NCBI RefSeq assembly: GCF_017358165.1
Contig: NZ_CP071446.1
Location: 620,001 to 684,000 of the forward strand
Length of the DNA stretch: 64,000 nt
Source: Thermosipho ferrireducens
GTDB taxonomy: Bacteria; Thermotogota; Thermotogae; Thermotogales; Fervidobacteriaceae
Reading direction: 5' to 3'
In this document: positions 47,904 to 57,139 of the stretch, piece after piece
Layout of the letters: the number at the start of each line of letters is the position of its first letter
Numbering within the stretch: position 1 is the first letter of the stretch
Notes under the pieces: generated by a model
Databases searched by the model: none
Told to the model about the DNA's origin: nothing
The model's input: only the letters and a program-made list of their open reading frames with translations
Made by a program: the position numbers and the translations under genes

Positions 47904-48668
47904 ATGGATATTGTGACTTTTGTTGAAACACAATTTTTAAATTGGGGTATGTTAATAAGTCGGCTAAGTGGTATGTTTCTCGTTACGCCCTTACTTTCCG
48001 GGAGACTTATTCCTGTGGAAGTGCGGGCGGCTTTGGTTTTATTTTTATCATATATTGCACTACCGCAAACTAAAGCTATTCCGCTTGATACTCCCATTAT
48101 TCTTGTAGTCCTTTCTGTTTTAAATAACTTCCTTATTGGTTTAGCTATAGGAATGTTTGCATTTTTTATATTGGGTGCATTTTCAATAGCAGGAGAATTG
48201 ATAGGAATAGAATCGGGATTTGGACTTGCTACTGCTATGGATCCAACTATGGAAGAAACTCCAATACTTGGCCAACTTGTTTATTTGTTGGCTCTTTTTG
48301 TATTTATATCGTTAAATGGTCATCTTATAGTTTATAGTGGTATACTTGATTCGATAGAGAAATTTCCCTTGTTTCTTCCAGAACTTGATTTTTCTTTTAC
48401 TAATTTTCTGATATCTGGCTTTGTTGATATGTTTGTTGTTGCATTAAAAATAAGTATTCCTGTAATAGGGTACATGTTTGTTGTTAATATGCTCCTTGGA
48501 TTACTCTCTCGTCTGGTTCCACAAATGAATGTTTTTATGGTAGGGATACCTATAAAAGCAGTTCTTGTTTTTATAATATTCTTAGGGTTGATACCAATAT
48601 GGGCGGAAACTGCAGGGAAACTCTCGAATGTACTGGAAAGAGTGATTATGCAATTGCTTTCAAAATAA
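47904..48668 (+). CDS. fliR: Flagellar export apparatus protein FliR
   Basis: A 254-residue membrane protein with six helices; RLSGMFLVTPLLSGRLIPVEVRAAL (in part), ESGFGLATAMDPTM and NMLLGLLSRLVPQMNVFMVGIP (in part) match FliR. It completes the FliPQR gate whose other subunits are encoded at 30.3-31.3 kb. Only 10 bp follow the chemoreceptor stop, without a clear ribosome-binding site, so coupling is likely. The stop TAA overlaps the proposed flhB start. Confidence 0.94.
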   Translation: MDIVTFVETQFLNWGMLISRLSGMFLVTPLLSGRLIPVEVRAALVLFLSYIALPQTKAIPLDTPIILVVLSVLNNFLIGLAIGMFAFFILGAFSIAGELIGIESGFGLATAMDPTMEETPILGQLVYLLALFVFISLNGHLIVYSGILDSIEKFPLFLPELDFSFTNFLISGFVDMFVVALKISIPVIGYMFVVNMLLGLLSRLVPQMNVFMVGIPIKAVLVFIIFLGLIPIWAETAGKLSNVLERVIMQLLSK

Positions 48669-49735
48669 ATATTCAGTTATTTGCTGATCCTGATAAAACA
48701 GAAAAGGCTACGCCAAGAAAGCGTCAGAAGGCCAGAGAAGAAGGTCAGGTTCCTGTCTCGCGAGAATTTACATCTGGACTTGCGTTACTTGCAGGAATAA
48801 TGGCAATGTGGTTTGTTGGAAAAGGAATGATATATTCGTTAAAAGAAGCGTTTGTATTTTTTGCACAACTTCCCTCATACGATACAATAAATATTAGTGA
48901 TCTTGGGATATATACGTGGATAGCTTTTCAGAAATTAGCGATTAATGTTGTTCTGTTTGTAGCAATGATCCTTGCAGTAGGTGTTTTTACAGGTTTTTTG
49001 CAGACCAGATTTTTGTTTACTTTCAAAGCGTTGAAATTTGATCTTTCAAAAATAAATCCTATAAGTGGATTAAAACGAATGTTTTCCATGAGATCTTTGT
49101 TTGAGTTGTTAAAATCTATATTCAAGCTTATCATTGTTGGATATGTGGGATATCTCGTAGTTAAAAGTAGATGGAATGATTTACTTTTAACACCCAATAT
49201 GTCTGTAGATGAAGGAGCATTGCTTATATGGAATATAACATTTGAAATGCTTACAAAGTGTGGTATAGCATTGCTTGCCATAGCTTTCGCAGATTATTTT
49301 TTCTCGAGGTATGAGTATGAGAAAAACATCAGGATGACAAAACAAGAAGTTAAGGAAGAGTTTAAAGAAGTTGAGGGAAATCCTGAAATTAAGAAACGTC
49401 AGCGCCAGATAATGATGCAATATGCTATGCATAGAATGATGCAGGAAGTACCAGAAGCAACAGTGGTTGTAACAAATCCGACTCACTTTGCAGTCGCAAT
49501 AAAGTATGATAATGAAGAAATGAGCGCTCCTGTAGTTGTTGCCAAAGGGGCTGATAAGCTGGCAGAAAGAATTAAGCAAATAGCACGGGAAAACAGGGTT
49601 CCAATTATGAGAAATCCAAAGCTGGCAAGAGAACTTTATTTTTCTGTGGAAGTAGGAGAAGAGATACCTAAAAAGCTTTATCGAGCAGTTGCGGAAGTTC
49701 TTGCTTATGTATATAGTTTGAAAGAAACTACGTGA
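48665..49735 (+). CDS. flhB: Flagellar export apparatus protein FlhB, apparent AUA start
   Basis: An FlhB protein of about 356 residues: NIQLFADPDKTEKATPRKRQKAREEGQVP (in part) is the family N-terminus, four helices follow, then the cytoplasmic domain with the autocleavage site VVTNPTHFAVAIKYD. It switches export from hook to filament substrates. A frame from ATG 48599 exists, but it would add 22 residues with two Cys, read inside fliR, no ribosome-binding site and no FlhB similarity. ATA 48665 overlaps the fliR stop (A-ATA-A), exactly where an ATGA overlap would be expected. The AUA start is inferred. Confidence 0.85.
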   Translation: MNIQLFADPDKTEKATPRKRQKAREEGQVPVSREFTSGLALLAGIMAMWFVGKGMIYSLKEAFVFFAQLPSYDTINISDLGIYTWIAFQKLAINVVLFVAMILAVGVFTGFLQTRFLFTFKALKFDLSKINPISGLKRMFSMRSLFELLKSIFKLIIVGYVGYLVVKSRWNDLLLTPNMSVDEGALLIWNITFEMLTKCGIALLAIAFADYFFSRYEYEKNIRMTKQEVKEEFKEVEGNPEIKKRQRQIMMQYAMHRMMQEVPEATVVVTNPTHFAVAIKYDNEEMSAPVVVAKGADKLAERIKQIARENRVPIMRNPKLARELYFSVEVGEEIPKKLYRAVAEVLAYVYSLKETT

Positions 49736-49768
49736 ATTTAAAATACATGAACTTGAGGAGGAAATTGC

Positions 49769-50443
49769 ATGAAATATGAAATGGTATATTTTGATCTTGA
49801 CAATACTATTCTTGATTTTAATAAATCAGAAAGGTTTGCTCTGATTAAAACTATGGAGTATGTAAAAATTCCTTACAGGGAAGAATACACAGAAATTTAC
49901 AGGGAAATAAATAAAAAATGGTGGAAACTTTTTTCTGAAAAAAATTATCCCAAAGAAGTTATAGTAGTGGAAAGATTCAGGGAATTTTTCGAAACAATAG
50001 GAAAAACACTTAAAGATTACGCTCAAGTAGCGGAATATTACATTGATCAACTATCTGAAACAGCTTTTTTTGTGGAAGGCGCAGAAAACTTCCTTGAAAA
50101 GTTGATAAAGAATAAACAACGCATGGCTGTTATTACAAATGGCGTGGAAAAGGTGCAAAAAAAGAGATCAAAAATAGCAAGACTTGATAGATTTTTTGAA
50201 TTTGTTTTGACATCTGAAAAGGCTGGAAAACCAAAACCAGCTCCAGAAATTTTCTATTGTGCGGCGAAACTTTCGGGAGTTCCGTTAAACAAATCAGTAT
50301 ACATAGGTGATAACCCGGAAACAGATCTGGTAGGTGCTCAAAATGCTGGAGTAGATTTTATATTATTTGATCCAGATAAAGAATATGATCATAAAGTAAA
50401 GAAATTTTCAAATTTTGAAGAGCTGATTGCTTTTTTGGTGTAG
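49769..50443 (+). CDS. HAD-family hydrolase, YjjG-like nucleotidase
   Basis: A 224-residue HAD phosphatase: motif I FDLDNTILDF, an alpha-helical cap, motif II AVITNG, motif III Lys in KAGKPKPAPEIF and motif IV YIGDNPETDLVGA. The sequence is closest to YjjG-type pyrimidine nucleotidases (house-cleaning of non-canonical dNMPs). Specificity is inferred. GAGGAGG lies before the ATG, 33 bp after flhB. Confidence 0.85.
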   Translation: MKYEMVYFDLDNTILDFNKSERFALIKTMEYVKIPYREEYTEIYREINKKWWKLFSEKNYPKEVIVVERFREFFETIGKTLKDYAQVAEYYIDQLSETAFFVEGAENFLEKLIKNKQRMAVITNGVEKVQKKRSKIARLDRFFEFVLTSEKAGKPKPAPEIFYCAAKLSGVPLNKSVYIGDNPETDLVGAQNAGVDFILFDPDKEYDHKVKKFSNFEELIAFLV

Positions 50444-50477
50444 ATTTTAGAAAAACGGTTAGCATGAAATTTTACAC

Positions 50478-50526
50478 TGCTCCCCATGAAAGTTGAACAA
50501 AAAAAGAGTAGAATGTTAGAATAAAG
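50478..50526. mobile_element. Left inverted terminal repeat of an IS3-like element
   Basis: 49 bp reading TGCTCCCCATGA...AGTTGAACAAAA... directly upstream of the orfA-like gene, as at the left end of IS3-family elements. A 49-bp inverted copy with about seven mismatches lies at 56109-56157. The match includes the sequence between the tip and orfA, so the right copy looks like the left end of a second, inverted element. Confidence 0.75.
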
Positions 50527-50534
50527 ATAAGAGG

Positions 50535-50834
50535 GTGCAGTCAATAGCAAAGAAATTTTCAACTGAAGAAAAGATGGCAATAATTCTGGAAGGACTTCGT
50601 CGAGAAAAGAATGTTTCACAAATCTGTAGAGAACATGGTATTTCTCAAGCTCAATATTACAAATGGCGAGATAGGTTTTTAGAAGGTGCCAAAGAGGGTT
50701 TAGAAAATGGGAAAAAATCTAAAGTAAAGCAACTTGAAGAAAAAATTGAAGAACTTGAAAAAGTAATTGGAAAACAGACTATCGTCATTGAGACATTAAA
50801 AAAAACAGTAGTATATCCAGGAGGCGGGAAATAG
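50535..50834 (+). CDS. IS3-family transposase OrfA, orphan
   Basis: A 99-residue OrfA: an N-terminal helix-turn-helix (AKKFSTEEKMAIILEGL, VSQICREHGISQAQYYKWRDRF in part) followed by a leucine-zipper coiled coil (VKQLEEKIEELEKVIGKQ). OrfB with the catalytic DDE domain is missing; after 50834 the sequence becomes unrelated and polysaccharide genes begin. The formal start is GTG 50535, which lies inside the likely ribosome-binding site GAGGGTG; the natural family start (AKKF) corresponds to ATA 50544, 6 nt behind that site. The element cannot transpose by itself. Confidence 0.8.
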   Translation: MQSIAKKFSTEEKMAIILEGLRREKNVSQICREHGISQAQYYKWRDRFLEGAKEGLENGKKSKVKQLEEKIEELEKVIGKQTIVIETLKKTVVYPGGGK

Positions 50835-50992
50835 TAGTATTGTTCCTTGAAGGAGGAATTCGAAGAATTCGTAAGTCTATACAAAATCGCTTGATTTTTT
50901 GTCTAGTTTTTTAGGTAGCATTACATAACTACATAATAAAAAAGAACTTTGTTTAGAACTAAAAGTAATTTGCCGTTCAGGAGTGTGATAAT

Positions 50993-52195
50993 ATGAAAGT
51001 TTTATATATCACAAATTTATCACCGATAATTGAAAACTTTGTTAGAGGAATATTTGTACATAAAAGACTTAAGATAATTTCGAATATAATTAGTAATTTT
51101 GATGTAATCATGACTCCAATATATTGCGATTCAAAGCTTCTTAAAACCTTAAGAAAGATTTTAAAAAAGGAATTTTTATCTTGTAATGAAGAATTTGCTT
51201 ATGAAGGTATAACTTACAAGTACGTTAACATTACCCGCTCTTTAGTGAATGCGATTATGCAGAAAATTTTAAAAAATTATTATAAAAAGCACATATATAT
51301 TGCTTCACTAAAAATTCTTGGAAACTTAGTGGATACTAACTATGATTTAATCCATGCCCATGGAATGTATAATGTACCTGCAGGAATTATTGCACAAAAG
51401 ATTTCTGAAAATCTGAAAGTGCCTTATTTAATAACAGCTCATGGGAGCGATGTAAACATACTTATGATAAAAAGAAAAAAAGATTATATAAGTGTAATGG
51501 AAAATGCATCAAAAGTAATCTTTGTCTCTAATGCACTTCTTGAAAAAGCAAAATCTTATGGATATTCTGGGAAAAATGCAGTAGTTATCCCTAACGGTTA
51601 TGATCCAAATATGTTTTATCCAATGGATAAAGAAAAGATTAGAAGAGAACTTGGAATATACAAAGATGGTTGTAAATATGTCGGATTTGTAGGTAATCTT
51701 ACAAAAATTAAAAGAGCTGATAAATTCCCTAATATATTTCATAACATATCAAAAGAAATAGGAAATGCTATGTTTATATTAGTAGGAGATGGTAAATTAA
51801 GAAATCGGCTTGAAAAACAAACAAAAGATTTAGATATTATATTTACAGGAAAAGTTCCTCAAAAAGAAGTATCAAAATGGATGAATGCAATGGATGTAAT
51901 GATACTTCCTAGTCGTAATGAAGGTTTTGGAGCAGTTGTGATAGAAGCACAAGCATGTGGCACAGCGGTTGTAGGAAGTAACAATGGTGGAATACCTGAA
52001 GCGATAGGATTTGAAAAATATGTTGTTAAAGAAGGAGATAATTTTGAAAAAAGGTTTGCAAATAAAGTAGTGGAAGTTCTAAGAAATGGGTATAATAAAG
52101 GAGACATAATTAAAAGGGCAAAAGAGTTTACTTGGAAAAAAATCGTTGAGAAAGAAGTTGAAGTATACGAGGAAGTTGTTGGAGGGATTGAATGA
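50993..52195 (+). CDS. GT4-family glycosyltransferase
   Basis: A 400-residue GT-B enzyme: KVLYITNLSPIIENFVRGIFV at the start, DLIHAHGMYNVPAGI and LITAHGSDVN in the acceptor half; IPNGYDPNMFYP, YVGFVGNLTKIKR and the donor-site block PSRNEGFGAVVIEAQACGT (E-x7-E) in the second half. It likely elongates a surface polysaccharide. AGGAG lies before ATG 50993. It opens a four-gene operon ending with the flippase, enclosed by the inverted IS ends. Confidence 0.88.
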   Translation: MKVLYITNLSPIIENFVRGIFVHKRLKIISNIISNFDVIMTPIYCDSKLLKTLRKILKKEFLSCNEEFAYEGITYKYVNITRSLVNAIMQKILKNYYKKHIYIASLKILGNLVDTNYDLIHAHGMYNVPAGIIAQKISENLKVPYLITAHGSDVNILMIKRKKDYISVMENASKVIFVSNALLEKAKSYGYSGKNAVVIPNGYDPNMFYPMDKEKIRRELGIYKDGCKYVGFVGNLTKIKRADKFPNIFHNISKEIGNAMFILVGDGKLRNRLEKQTKDLDIIFTGKVPQKEVSKWMNAMDVMILPSRNEGFGAVVIEAQACGTAVVGSNNGGIPEAIGFEKYVVKEGDNFEKRFANKVVEVLRNGYNKGDIIKRAKEFTWKKIVEKEVEVYEEVVGGIE

Positions 52196-53358
52196 TAATT
52201 CTTATGGCGTCGGCAGATAATCCGTATATCAATAACATTGGAGGTAAACATGTACATTTATTACTCCTCGAAAAATCTCTCAGGAAGCTTGGAGTAAATG
52301 TAGAGACAAAATATTATCAAATGTCATCTTTAAAGCGAAAGCTACTTATGATATTTAAAAGTGCTTTAGCTGTTTACAGTAAAAGAGAAAGAATAATATC
52401 TTCAATAGAAATTATTAGAGACTTTTACAAAAAACAGGATTACTCTAATTTTGATATTGTGAATCCCCACGATACACTTTCGGCTTCTGCAATAAATCAC
52501 AGGAAAATTGTTTTAACTATACATGGATATTTTCCAAGGGAGTTACTGGATTATTCAAACTTTTCAGAAAACACCAAAGAAAAAATATTCAATTTTGCTG
52601 TAAAATACGAAAAGATAGGTGTTGAAAAAGCAAAACATATTATAGCTGTAGATACAAGGATAAAAAATTATCTTGTCAAAGAATTAGGGGTTGATAAGAA
52701 AAAAATAACCGTTATTTATAACGCTGTAGATATCGATAATTTTTCCCCTGTTAATGAAAGTGAAAAAAAGCGTTTAAGACGATATTTGGGACTTGAAACC
52801 GATAAATATATTGTCTTAATTCCGCGGAGATTTGTTCCAAAAAACGGTGTTCAATATGCTGCTGAGGCTGTAAAGATAATTAATGCTTCACTCGTTGGAA
52901 AGCAGTTGTTTTTCATTTTTTCTGGTAGAGGACTTTTAGAAAATGAACTTAGATCACGTCTCTCAAAATTTTCAAACGTGATAATTACAAGGCTTTCTCA
53001 TAATGAAATAGTGAAATATTACAAAGCTTCTGATATTGTTTTAATTCCATCTATAACATCAAATGATGTTGAAGAAGCAACATCTCTATCTATGCTCGAA
53101 GGAATGTCTACTGGGAAAATTGTTATATGCACAAACATAGGAGGAATGAAAGAAGTAATAAAAGATGGGATTAACGGTTTTCTGATTCCTCAAAAATCGC
53201 CTGAAGCTATTGCTGAGAAAATTGAGTATGTGATAAATCATTACCATGAACTAGAAGAGATAAGAAGAAATGCAAGGGGATATGTTATTAGTCATCATTC
53301 ACCAGAGGAGCATGCTGAGAAGTTTTTAGAGGTCTATAAAAAAATTTTCAGAATTTAG
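52192..53358 (+). CDS. GT4-family glycosyltransferase
   Basis: A 388-residue GT-B enzyme: NIGGKHVHLLLLEKSLRKLGV near the start, TIHGYFPRELL, IYNAVDIDNFSP, VLIPRRFVPKNGVQYAAEAV (in part) and TSLSMLEGMSTGKIVICTNIGGM (in part). The Glu positions of the donor site are present (E..S..E). It overlaps the preceding glycosyltransferase by 4 nt (ATGA), so both act in one pathway. Confidence 0.88.
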   Translation: MIILMASADNPYINNIGGKHVHLLLLEKSLRKLGVNVETKYYQMSSLKRKLLMIFKSALAVYSKRERIISSIEIIRDFYKKQDYSNFDIVNPHDTLSASAINHRKIVLTIHGYFPRELLDYSNFSENTKEKIFNFAVKYEKIGVEKAKHIIAVDTRIKNYLVKELGVDKKKITVIYNAVDIDNFSPVNESEKKRLRRYLGLETDKYIVLIPRRFVPKNGVQYAAEAVKIINASLVGKQLFFIFSGRGLLENELRSRLSKFSNVIITRLSHNEIVKYYKASDIVLIPSITSNDVEEATSLSMLEGMSTGKIVICTNIGGMKEVIKDGINGFLIPQKSPEAIAEKIEYVINHYHELEEIRRNARGYVISHHSPEEHAEKFLEVYKKIFRI

Positions 53359-53386
53359 TTTTTACAAAATAGAAAGGAGATAATTT

Positions 53387-54568
53387 ATGAAGCCAAAGGT
53401 GTCAGTACTAATGCCAACTTACAACGATGGTAAATATATTTTACAAGTAGTTAACGACGTTCTTTCACAGGAAAAAGTAGATGTTCAATTGATTATTATT
53501 AATGATGGTTCCACAGATGATACAGATAAAATAGTAAAGAATAATCTCCTAAATGATCCCAGAATAATTTATATTGTTCAGGAGAATAAAGGTCAGTTGA
53601 ATGCCTTACTGAATGGTTCTAGATATGTACAAGGGAATTATGTGACATTGATACATTCAGATGATAGGTTAACAGATAGCAAAGCGTTTATTAGAAATAT
53701 TCAAATATTGGAGGAGAAAAAAGCAGACGGTATTAATGCTGATTTGATAAAGATTGATGCAAAAGGGAATCAAACTGGACACATCAAAACTATAGGAGCT
53801 TTTACAGAGCAACAGTCAAAAATAGCTTTTCAGAAATATTTAGTTTACGCATCAAACATTTTGTCTGATGTTTTTTTCGTTTCAAAGAATTTCTTTTTTA
53901 AGAATGTTGTGAATAACTACATAGTATGGAATATGCCATACTGGATAGTATTTAAGCAGACTCAGGTTGAAGCCGGAAAAATATATCATATCAATGAACC
54001 ATGGTATATGTATAGAGTTTTTGAAGAAAATTACATACATTCCGATATAGGAAAGTTCGTAGCTATAAATGGGACTCTAAGGACAATAGTACAACTATCA
54101 CGATTTTTTAAACCAAGAATAATGGGGTACAACTTTGAACGTTTCATATACAGGGCATTAAGTAAATTTAAGTTGCATTACAATCCTTTCAAATTTTCGT
54201 CTGCGAAAATTTTTCCAACTAGTAGTAAGTATAAAAATCAAATATATGGTTATTTGAGCAAAATCGTGAAAATGTGTAAATGTGATAGCATTACACAAGA
54301 GTTCTATGAATCTATATTGAACTTTTATAAGATTTATTCTAATGAGATAATTAATGTTGATAAAATAGATAATCCTTTGTTTTTGGGGAAAGATGCAAAA
54401 ATCTTTTACAAAAGATTGAAGTCTAACTCCATACCTCAAATATATAAATTACTTTTGGACAGTGGAAAAAAAGGATACTTTACAGTGGCAACGCGAAGTC
54501 ACAATTTAAAAAAGCTTAAAATTATTTTGAAATTTCTTGCAATTTATCCAGAGATAATCGTGTATTAA
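53387..54568 (+). CDS. GT2-family glycosyltransferase
   Basis: A 393-residue GT-A enzyme. KVSVLMPTYNDGKYILQVVND, IIINDGSTDDTD and the metal-binding HSDDRLTD identify the GT2 domain (1-230). The C-terminal 160 residues are helical and unassigned. AAAGGAGA lies before the ATG, 28 bp after the previous gene. It probably transfers the first or an internal sugar on the lipid-linked repeat. Confidence 0.87.
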   Translation: MKPKVSVLMPTYNDGKYILQVVNDVLSQEKVDVQLIIINDGSTDDTDKIVKNNLLNDPRIIYIVQENKGQLNALLNGSRYVQGNYVTLIHSDDRLTDSKAFIRNIQILEEKKADGINADLIKIDAKGNQTGHIKTIGAFTEQQSKIAFQKYLVYASNILSDVFFVSKNFFFKNVVNNYIVWNMPYWIVFKQTQVEAGKIYHINEPWYMYRVFEENYIHSDIGKFVAINGTLRTIVQLSRFFKPRIMGYNFERFIYRALSKFKLHYNPFKFSSAKIFPTSSKYKNQIYGYLSKIVKMCKCDSITQEFYESILNFYKIYSNEIINVDKIDNPLFLGKDAKIFYKRLKSNSIPQIYKLLLDSGKKGYFTVATRSHNLKKLKIILKFLAIYPEIIVY

Positions 54569-54583
54569 ACGGTGATTTACATT

Positions 54584-56053
54584 ATGAGTGTACTTTCAAG
54601 TTATCTAAAATTCTCCATAGGTATATGGATAAGAGCTTTAATAAGTTTTTTCACAACCCCTATAATAACATGGCTTATTGAACCTTCTATCTTTGGAAGA
54701 AGCAGTCTGTTTTTAGCAGCGAATTCTATTTTCCTTACAGTAGTTATGCTTGGCAGTCACATGGCTTATATGCGTTTTTATCCAAGAAAAGGCATAGATA
54801 AAAATACTTTGCTTTGGAGCAGTTTGATAGTTCCTTTGATGATTTTTGCGGTATCGTCAATAATAATATTGTTTTTATTTAAAGAGGATTTGTCTGTCTT
54901 TTTAGTGAATTTTTATGATATAAAGATTGATATAATATTTATAGTTACAGCTCTATTGTCCATTTTTGAGCAATATACTTTTATAACTTTGAGAATGCAG
55001 ATGAAAGGATTAACATACTCTGTTCTTCAAATTCTGCAGAGTTTAATACAAGTTTTTGTTATAGTGTCTTACTCGTTTTTGGTATCGCGTGACGTCTATT
55101 CAATTCTATACGCTACAATAGCATCAAAACTGTTAACAATATTAATAGGAATTTATACTTCTATAAGTGTTTGGTTTCCAATTAAGATCAATAAAACGTT
55201 GATAATGGAGTCTTTAAAATATAGTTACCCTTTTATTTTCTCAGGAATTGTGTGGTTTTTAGTTAATTGGACTGATAGATTTATGTTGAGGATTTTTTCA
55301 GATTTTAAGACTGTTGGTCTTTATTCTGCTGCATTTAAGCTGATTTCTGTGTCGACTATTATCGTTTCTGGTTTTTCCACAATTTGGTATCCAATTGCAT
55401 ATAAAAGATATGAAGAAAATCCAGAAGACAAGGGATTTTTTTTAAGAATTTTCAATTTTATGGTTTTTACGATGTTAGCACTTTTATTCTTGCTTTTAAC
55501 ATTTAAGGATGTGGTATTTTTACTGCTTGCAAAGACTTACAGGCCAGCTGCTCAAATTGCCCCTTTCTTACTTTTATCTCCTTTAATGCTCACTTTAGCT
55601 TCAATTGTGGCTCGAGGAATTGATTTTTATAAAAAAACTTATTGGTTTATAATAAGTGATGGTATTGCAGCTGTATACAACATATTGGGAAATTACATTT
55701 TAATTCCTATTCTTGGGGCAAAGGGCGCTGCAATTTCAACAGGAACTTCTTTTATTATTGTTTTTACAATAGAGGCAATTGTGTCTACGAATTTGTATAA
55801 TGTAAATTATAACTTTACGAAAATGTTTGTAGGTTTAGTTTTATTTATTATAAGTTCTTTTCTGCACACTTTCATATCTCATTCATTTGTTCCTTACATA
55901 GTTTCTAGTATATCGTTAGTTGTAGTCATTGTAATATATAGAACTGAGTCTTTTTTTCTTGCAGAGGAATTAAAATCCATAGTAGTATATTACTTGAAAC
56001 GTGTTTTCAATAGGAAAAAAATAAACTTCCCAAATAAATCAAACAAATTATAA
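54584..56053 (+). CDS. Polysaccharide flippase, Wzx/MOP superfamily
   Basis: A 489-residue protein with about 12-14 helices: KFSIGIWIRALISFFTTPIITWLIEPSIFG (in part) at the start, FSGIVWFLVNWTDRFMLRIFSD and YSAAFKLISVSTIIVSGFSTIW typical of Wzx transporters. It would flip lipid-linked oligosaccharide across the membrane. ATG 54584 is chosen because GGTGA (54571-54575) is spaced for it; GTG 54572 overlaps. Last gene before the right IS end. No Wzy polymerase is recognisable in the block. Confidence 0.88.
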   Translation: MSVLSSYLKFSIGIWIRALISFFTTPIITWLIEPSIFGRSSLFLAANSIFLTVVMLGSHMAYMRFYPRKGIDKNTLLWSSLIVPLMIFAVSSIIILFLFKEDLSVFLVNFYDIKIDIIFIVTALLSIFEQYTFITLRMQMKGLTYSVLQILQSLIQVFVIVSYSFLVSRDVYSILYATIASKLLTILIGIYTSISVWFPIKINKTLIMESLKYSYPFIFSGIVWFLVNWTDRFMLRIFSDFKTVGLYSAAFKLISVSTIIVSGFSTIWYPIAYKRYEENPEDKGFFLRIFNFMVFTMLALLFLLLTFKDVVFLLLAKTYRPAAQIAPFLLLSPLMLTLASIVARGIDFYKKTYWFIISDGIAAVYNILGNYILIPILGAKGAAISTGTSFIIVFTIEAIVSTNLYNVNYNFTKMFVGLVLFIISSFLHTFISHSFVPYIVSSISLVVVIVIYRTESFFLAEELKSIVVYYLKRVFNRKKINFPNKSNKL

Positions 56054-56108
56054 AGCTCAGTTGTGTCAAGAAATTGCTGTAAAAATAACCTTTATTCTAC
56101 ATTCATGT

Positions 56109-56157
56109 CCTTATTTTAACACGCTACTCTTTTTTTGTTTAACTCTCATGGGAAGCA
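56109..56157. mobile_element. Right inverted copy of the IS3-like end
   Basis: The reverse complement starts TGCTTCCCATGAGAGTT and matches 50478-50526 at about 42 of 49 positions. No orf belongs to it. The gap 56054-56306 otherwise holds only AT-rich sequence, including TTTATAA..TTATAAA and TATAAT motifs before the formyltransferase gene. Confidence 0.75.
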
Positions 56158-56306
56158 TTATAAGTATATTATTACTTTCTGTGTTTAAACCCTTTATAAT
56201 ACTATTGTTATAAATCTTTTGTGATATAATGATTTTGTAAGTCAATTAAATAAAATGTGATTTTTTTGTTGTTAGTGCGCTTGTAAAAGTTTTCAGGAGG
56301 AGTTCC

Positions 56307-57119
56307 ATGATAGACGTAATATACATAGGAAATGACGATATTATCGCAGATTATATTTATTGTCATGAAGGTTTTTCTTTAAAAGGGATAATCAGTGAAA
56401 GTAAAATGAGGAATAAAAAAATTTTTACTTATTCATTGGCAAGAGCATTGCCTATATTTTTTGTCAGTTCTAAAGAAGACGTTGTGAAAATTATAAATAA
56501 GTTGAAAATAAATATTTTTATTATGGGAAATTTTGGAATTATTATACCGGTGGACAAAATAAATCAGGAAAAAGAAATATACAACATTCATCCAAGCTAT
56601 TTACCGGACTATAGGGGAAGGAATCCCCTATACTGGCAAACAGTACTCAATGAAAGAATTGTGGGAATAACATTGCACAAAATTAGTGAGAAAATAGATG
56701 AGGGAGAAATAATATCTCAGATTAAGGTGCCATATTATTATTGGATGAACACAAAAGATTTATATTTGAGTTTGATGGAACATATAAAAGATTTGTTATC
56801 GGATCTAAGCTTGTTTTTATCCGGGAAAAAAGAATCAAAAAAGATAAGTGGAGGAAAGTATTATAGAAGAGTAAAAAAAGAGGATTTTTATATAGATTTA
56901 TCTACCGACTCTCCGTCAGTTATTTACAATAAAGTGCGTTCTCAAGAAACGTATAATGGAGCAATTTTGGAATACAAAGGTAAAATCTTTAGGATTAAAA
57001 AGCTTTCATTTGTTATTTTTGAAGGAAAGAAAGAAAATTTAATTAAAGAAGGAGATGTGATTTATATAAAATATAGAAACAAATTGTATATAAAGTTAGA
57101 GAGATACAGCGTAGAATAG
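56307..57119 (+). CDS. Formyltransferase-domain protein (Fmt/ArnA-like)
   Basis: A 270-residue protein with a formyl-transferase fold: IYIGNDDIIADYI at the start, MGNFGIIIP, the catalytic and folate-site segment IYNIHPSYLPDYRGRNPLYW (Asn-x-His) and ITLHKISEKIDEGEII with the catalytic Asp. The C-terminal domain (from about 195) is shorter than in methionyl-tRNA formyltransferase. Such proteins formylate amino sugars or amino acids using formyl-tetrahydrofolate. Next to polysaccharide genes a sugar N-formyltransferase is likely. AGGAGGAG precedes the ATG. Confidence 0.82.
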   Translation: MIDVIYIGNDDIIADYIYCHEGFSLKGIISESKMRNKKIFTYSLARALPIFFVSSKEDVVKIINKLKINIFIMGNFGIIIPVDKINQEKEIYNIHPSYLPDYRGRNPLYWQTVLNERIVGITLHKISEKIDEGEIISQIKVPYYYWMNTKDLYLSLMEHIKDLLSDLSLFLSGKKESKKISGGKYYRRVKKEDFYIDLSTDSPSVIYNKVRSQETYNGAILEYKGKIFRIKKLSFVIFEGKKENLIKEGDVIYIKYRNKLYIKLERYSVE

Positions 57120-57139
57120 CGTTAGAAAGGGTGGTGTTT

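Noticed and set aside
48599-48664. N-terminal extension of FlhB from ATG 48599
   Set aside because: The extension lies inside fliR, contains CRETLEC-type sequence unlike any FlhB, and has no ribosome-binding site.
50883-50905. Terminator after the IS orfA
   Set aside because: ACAAAATC/GATTTTTTGT can pair but the stem is almost entirely A-T; too weak to call.
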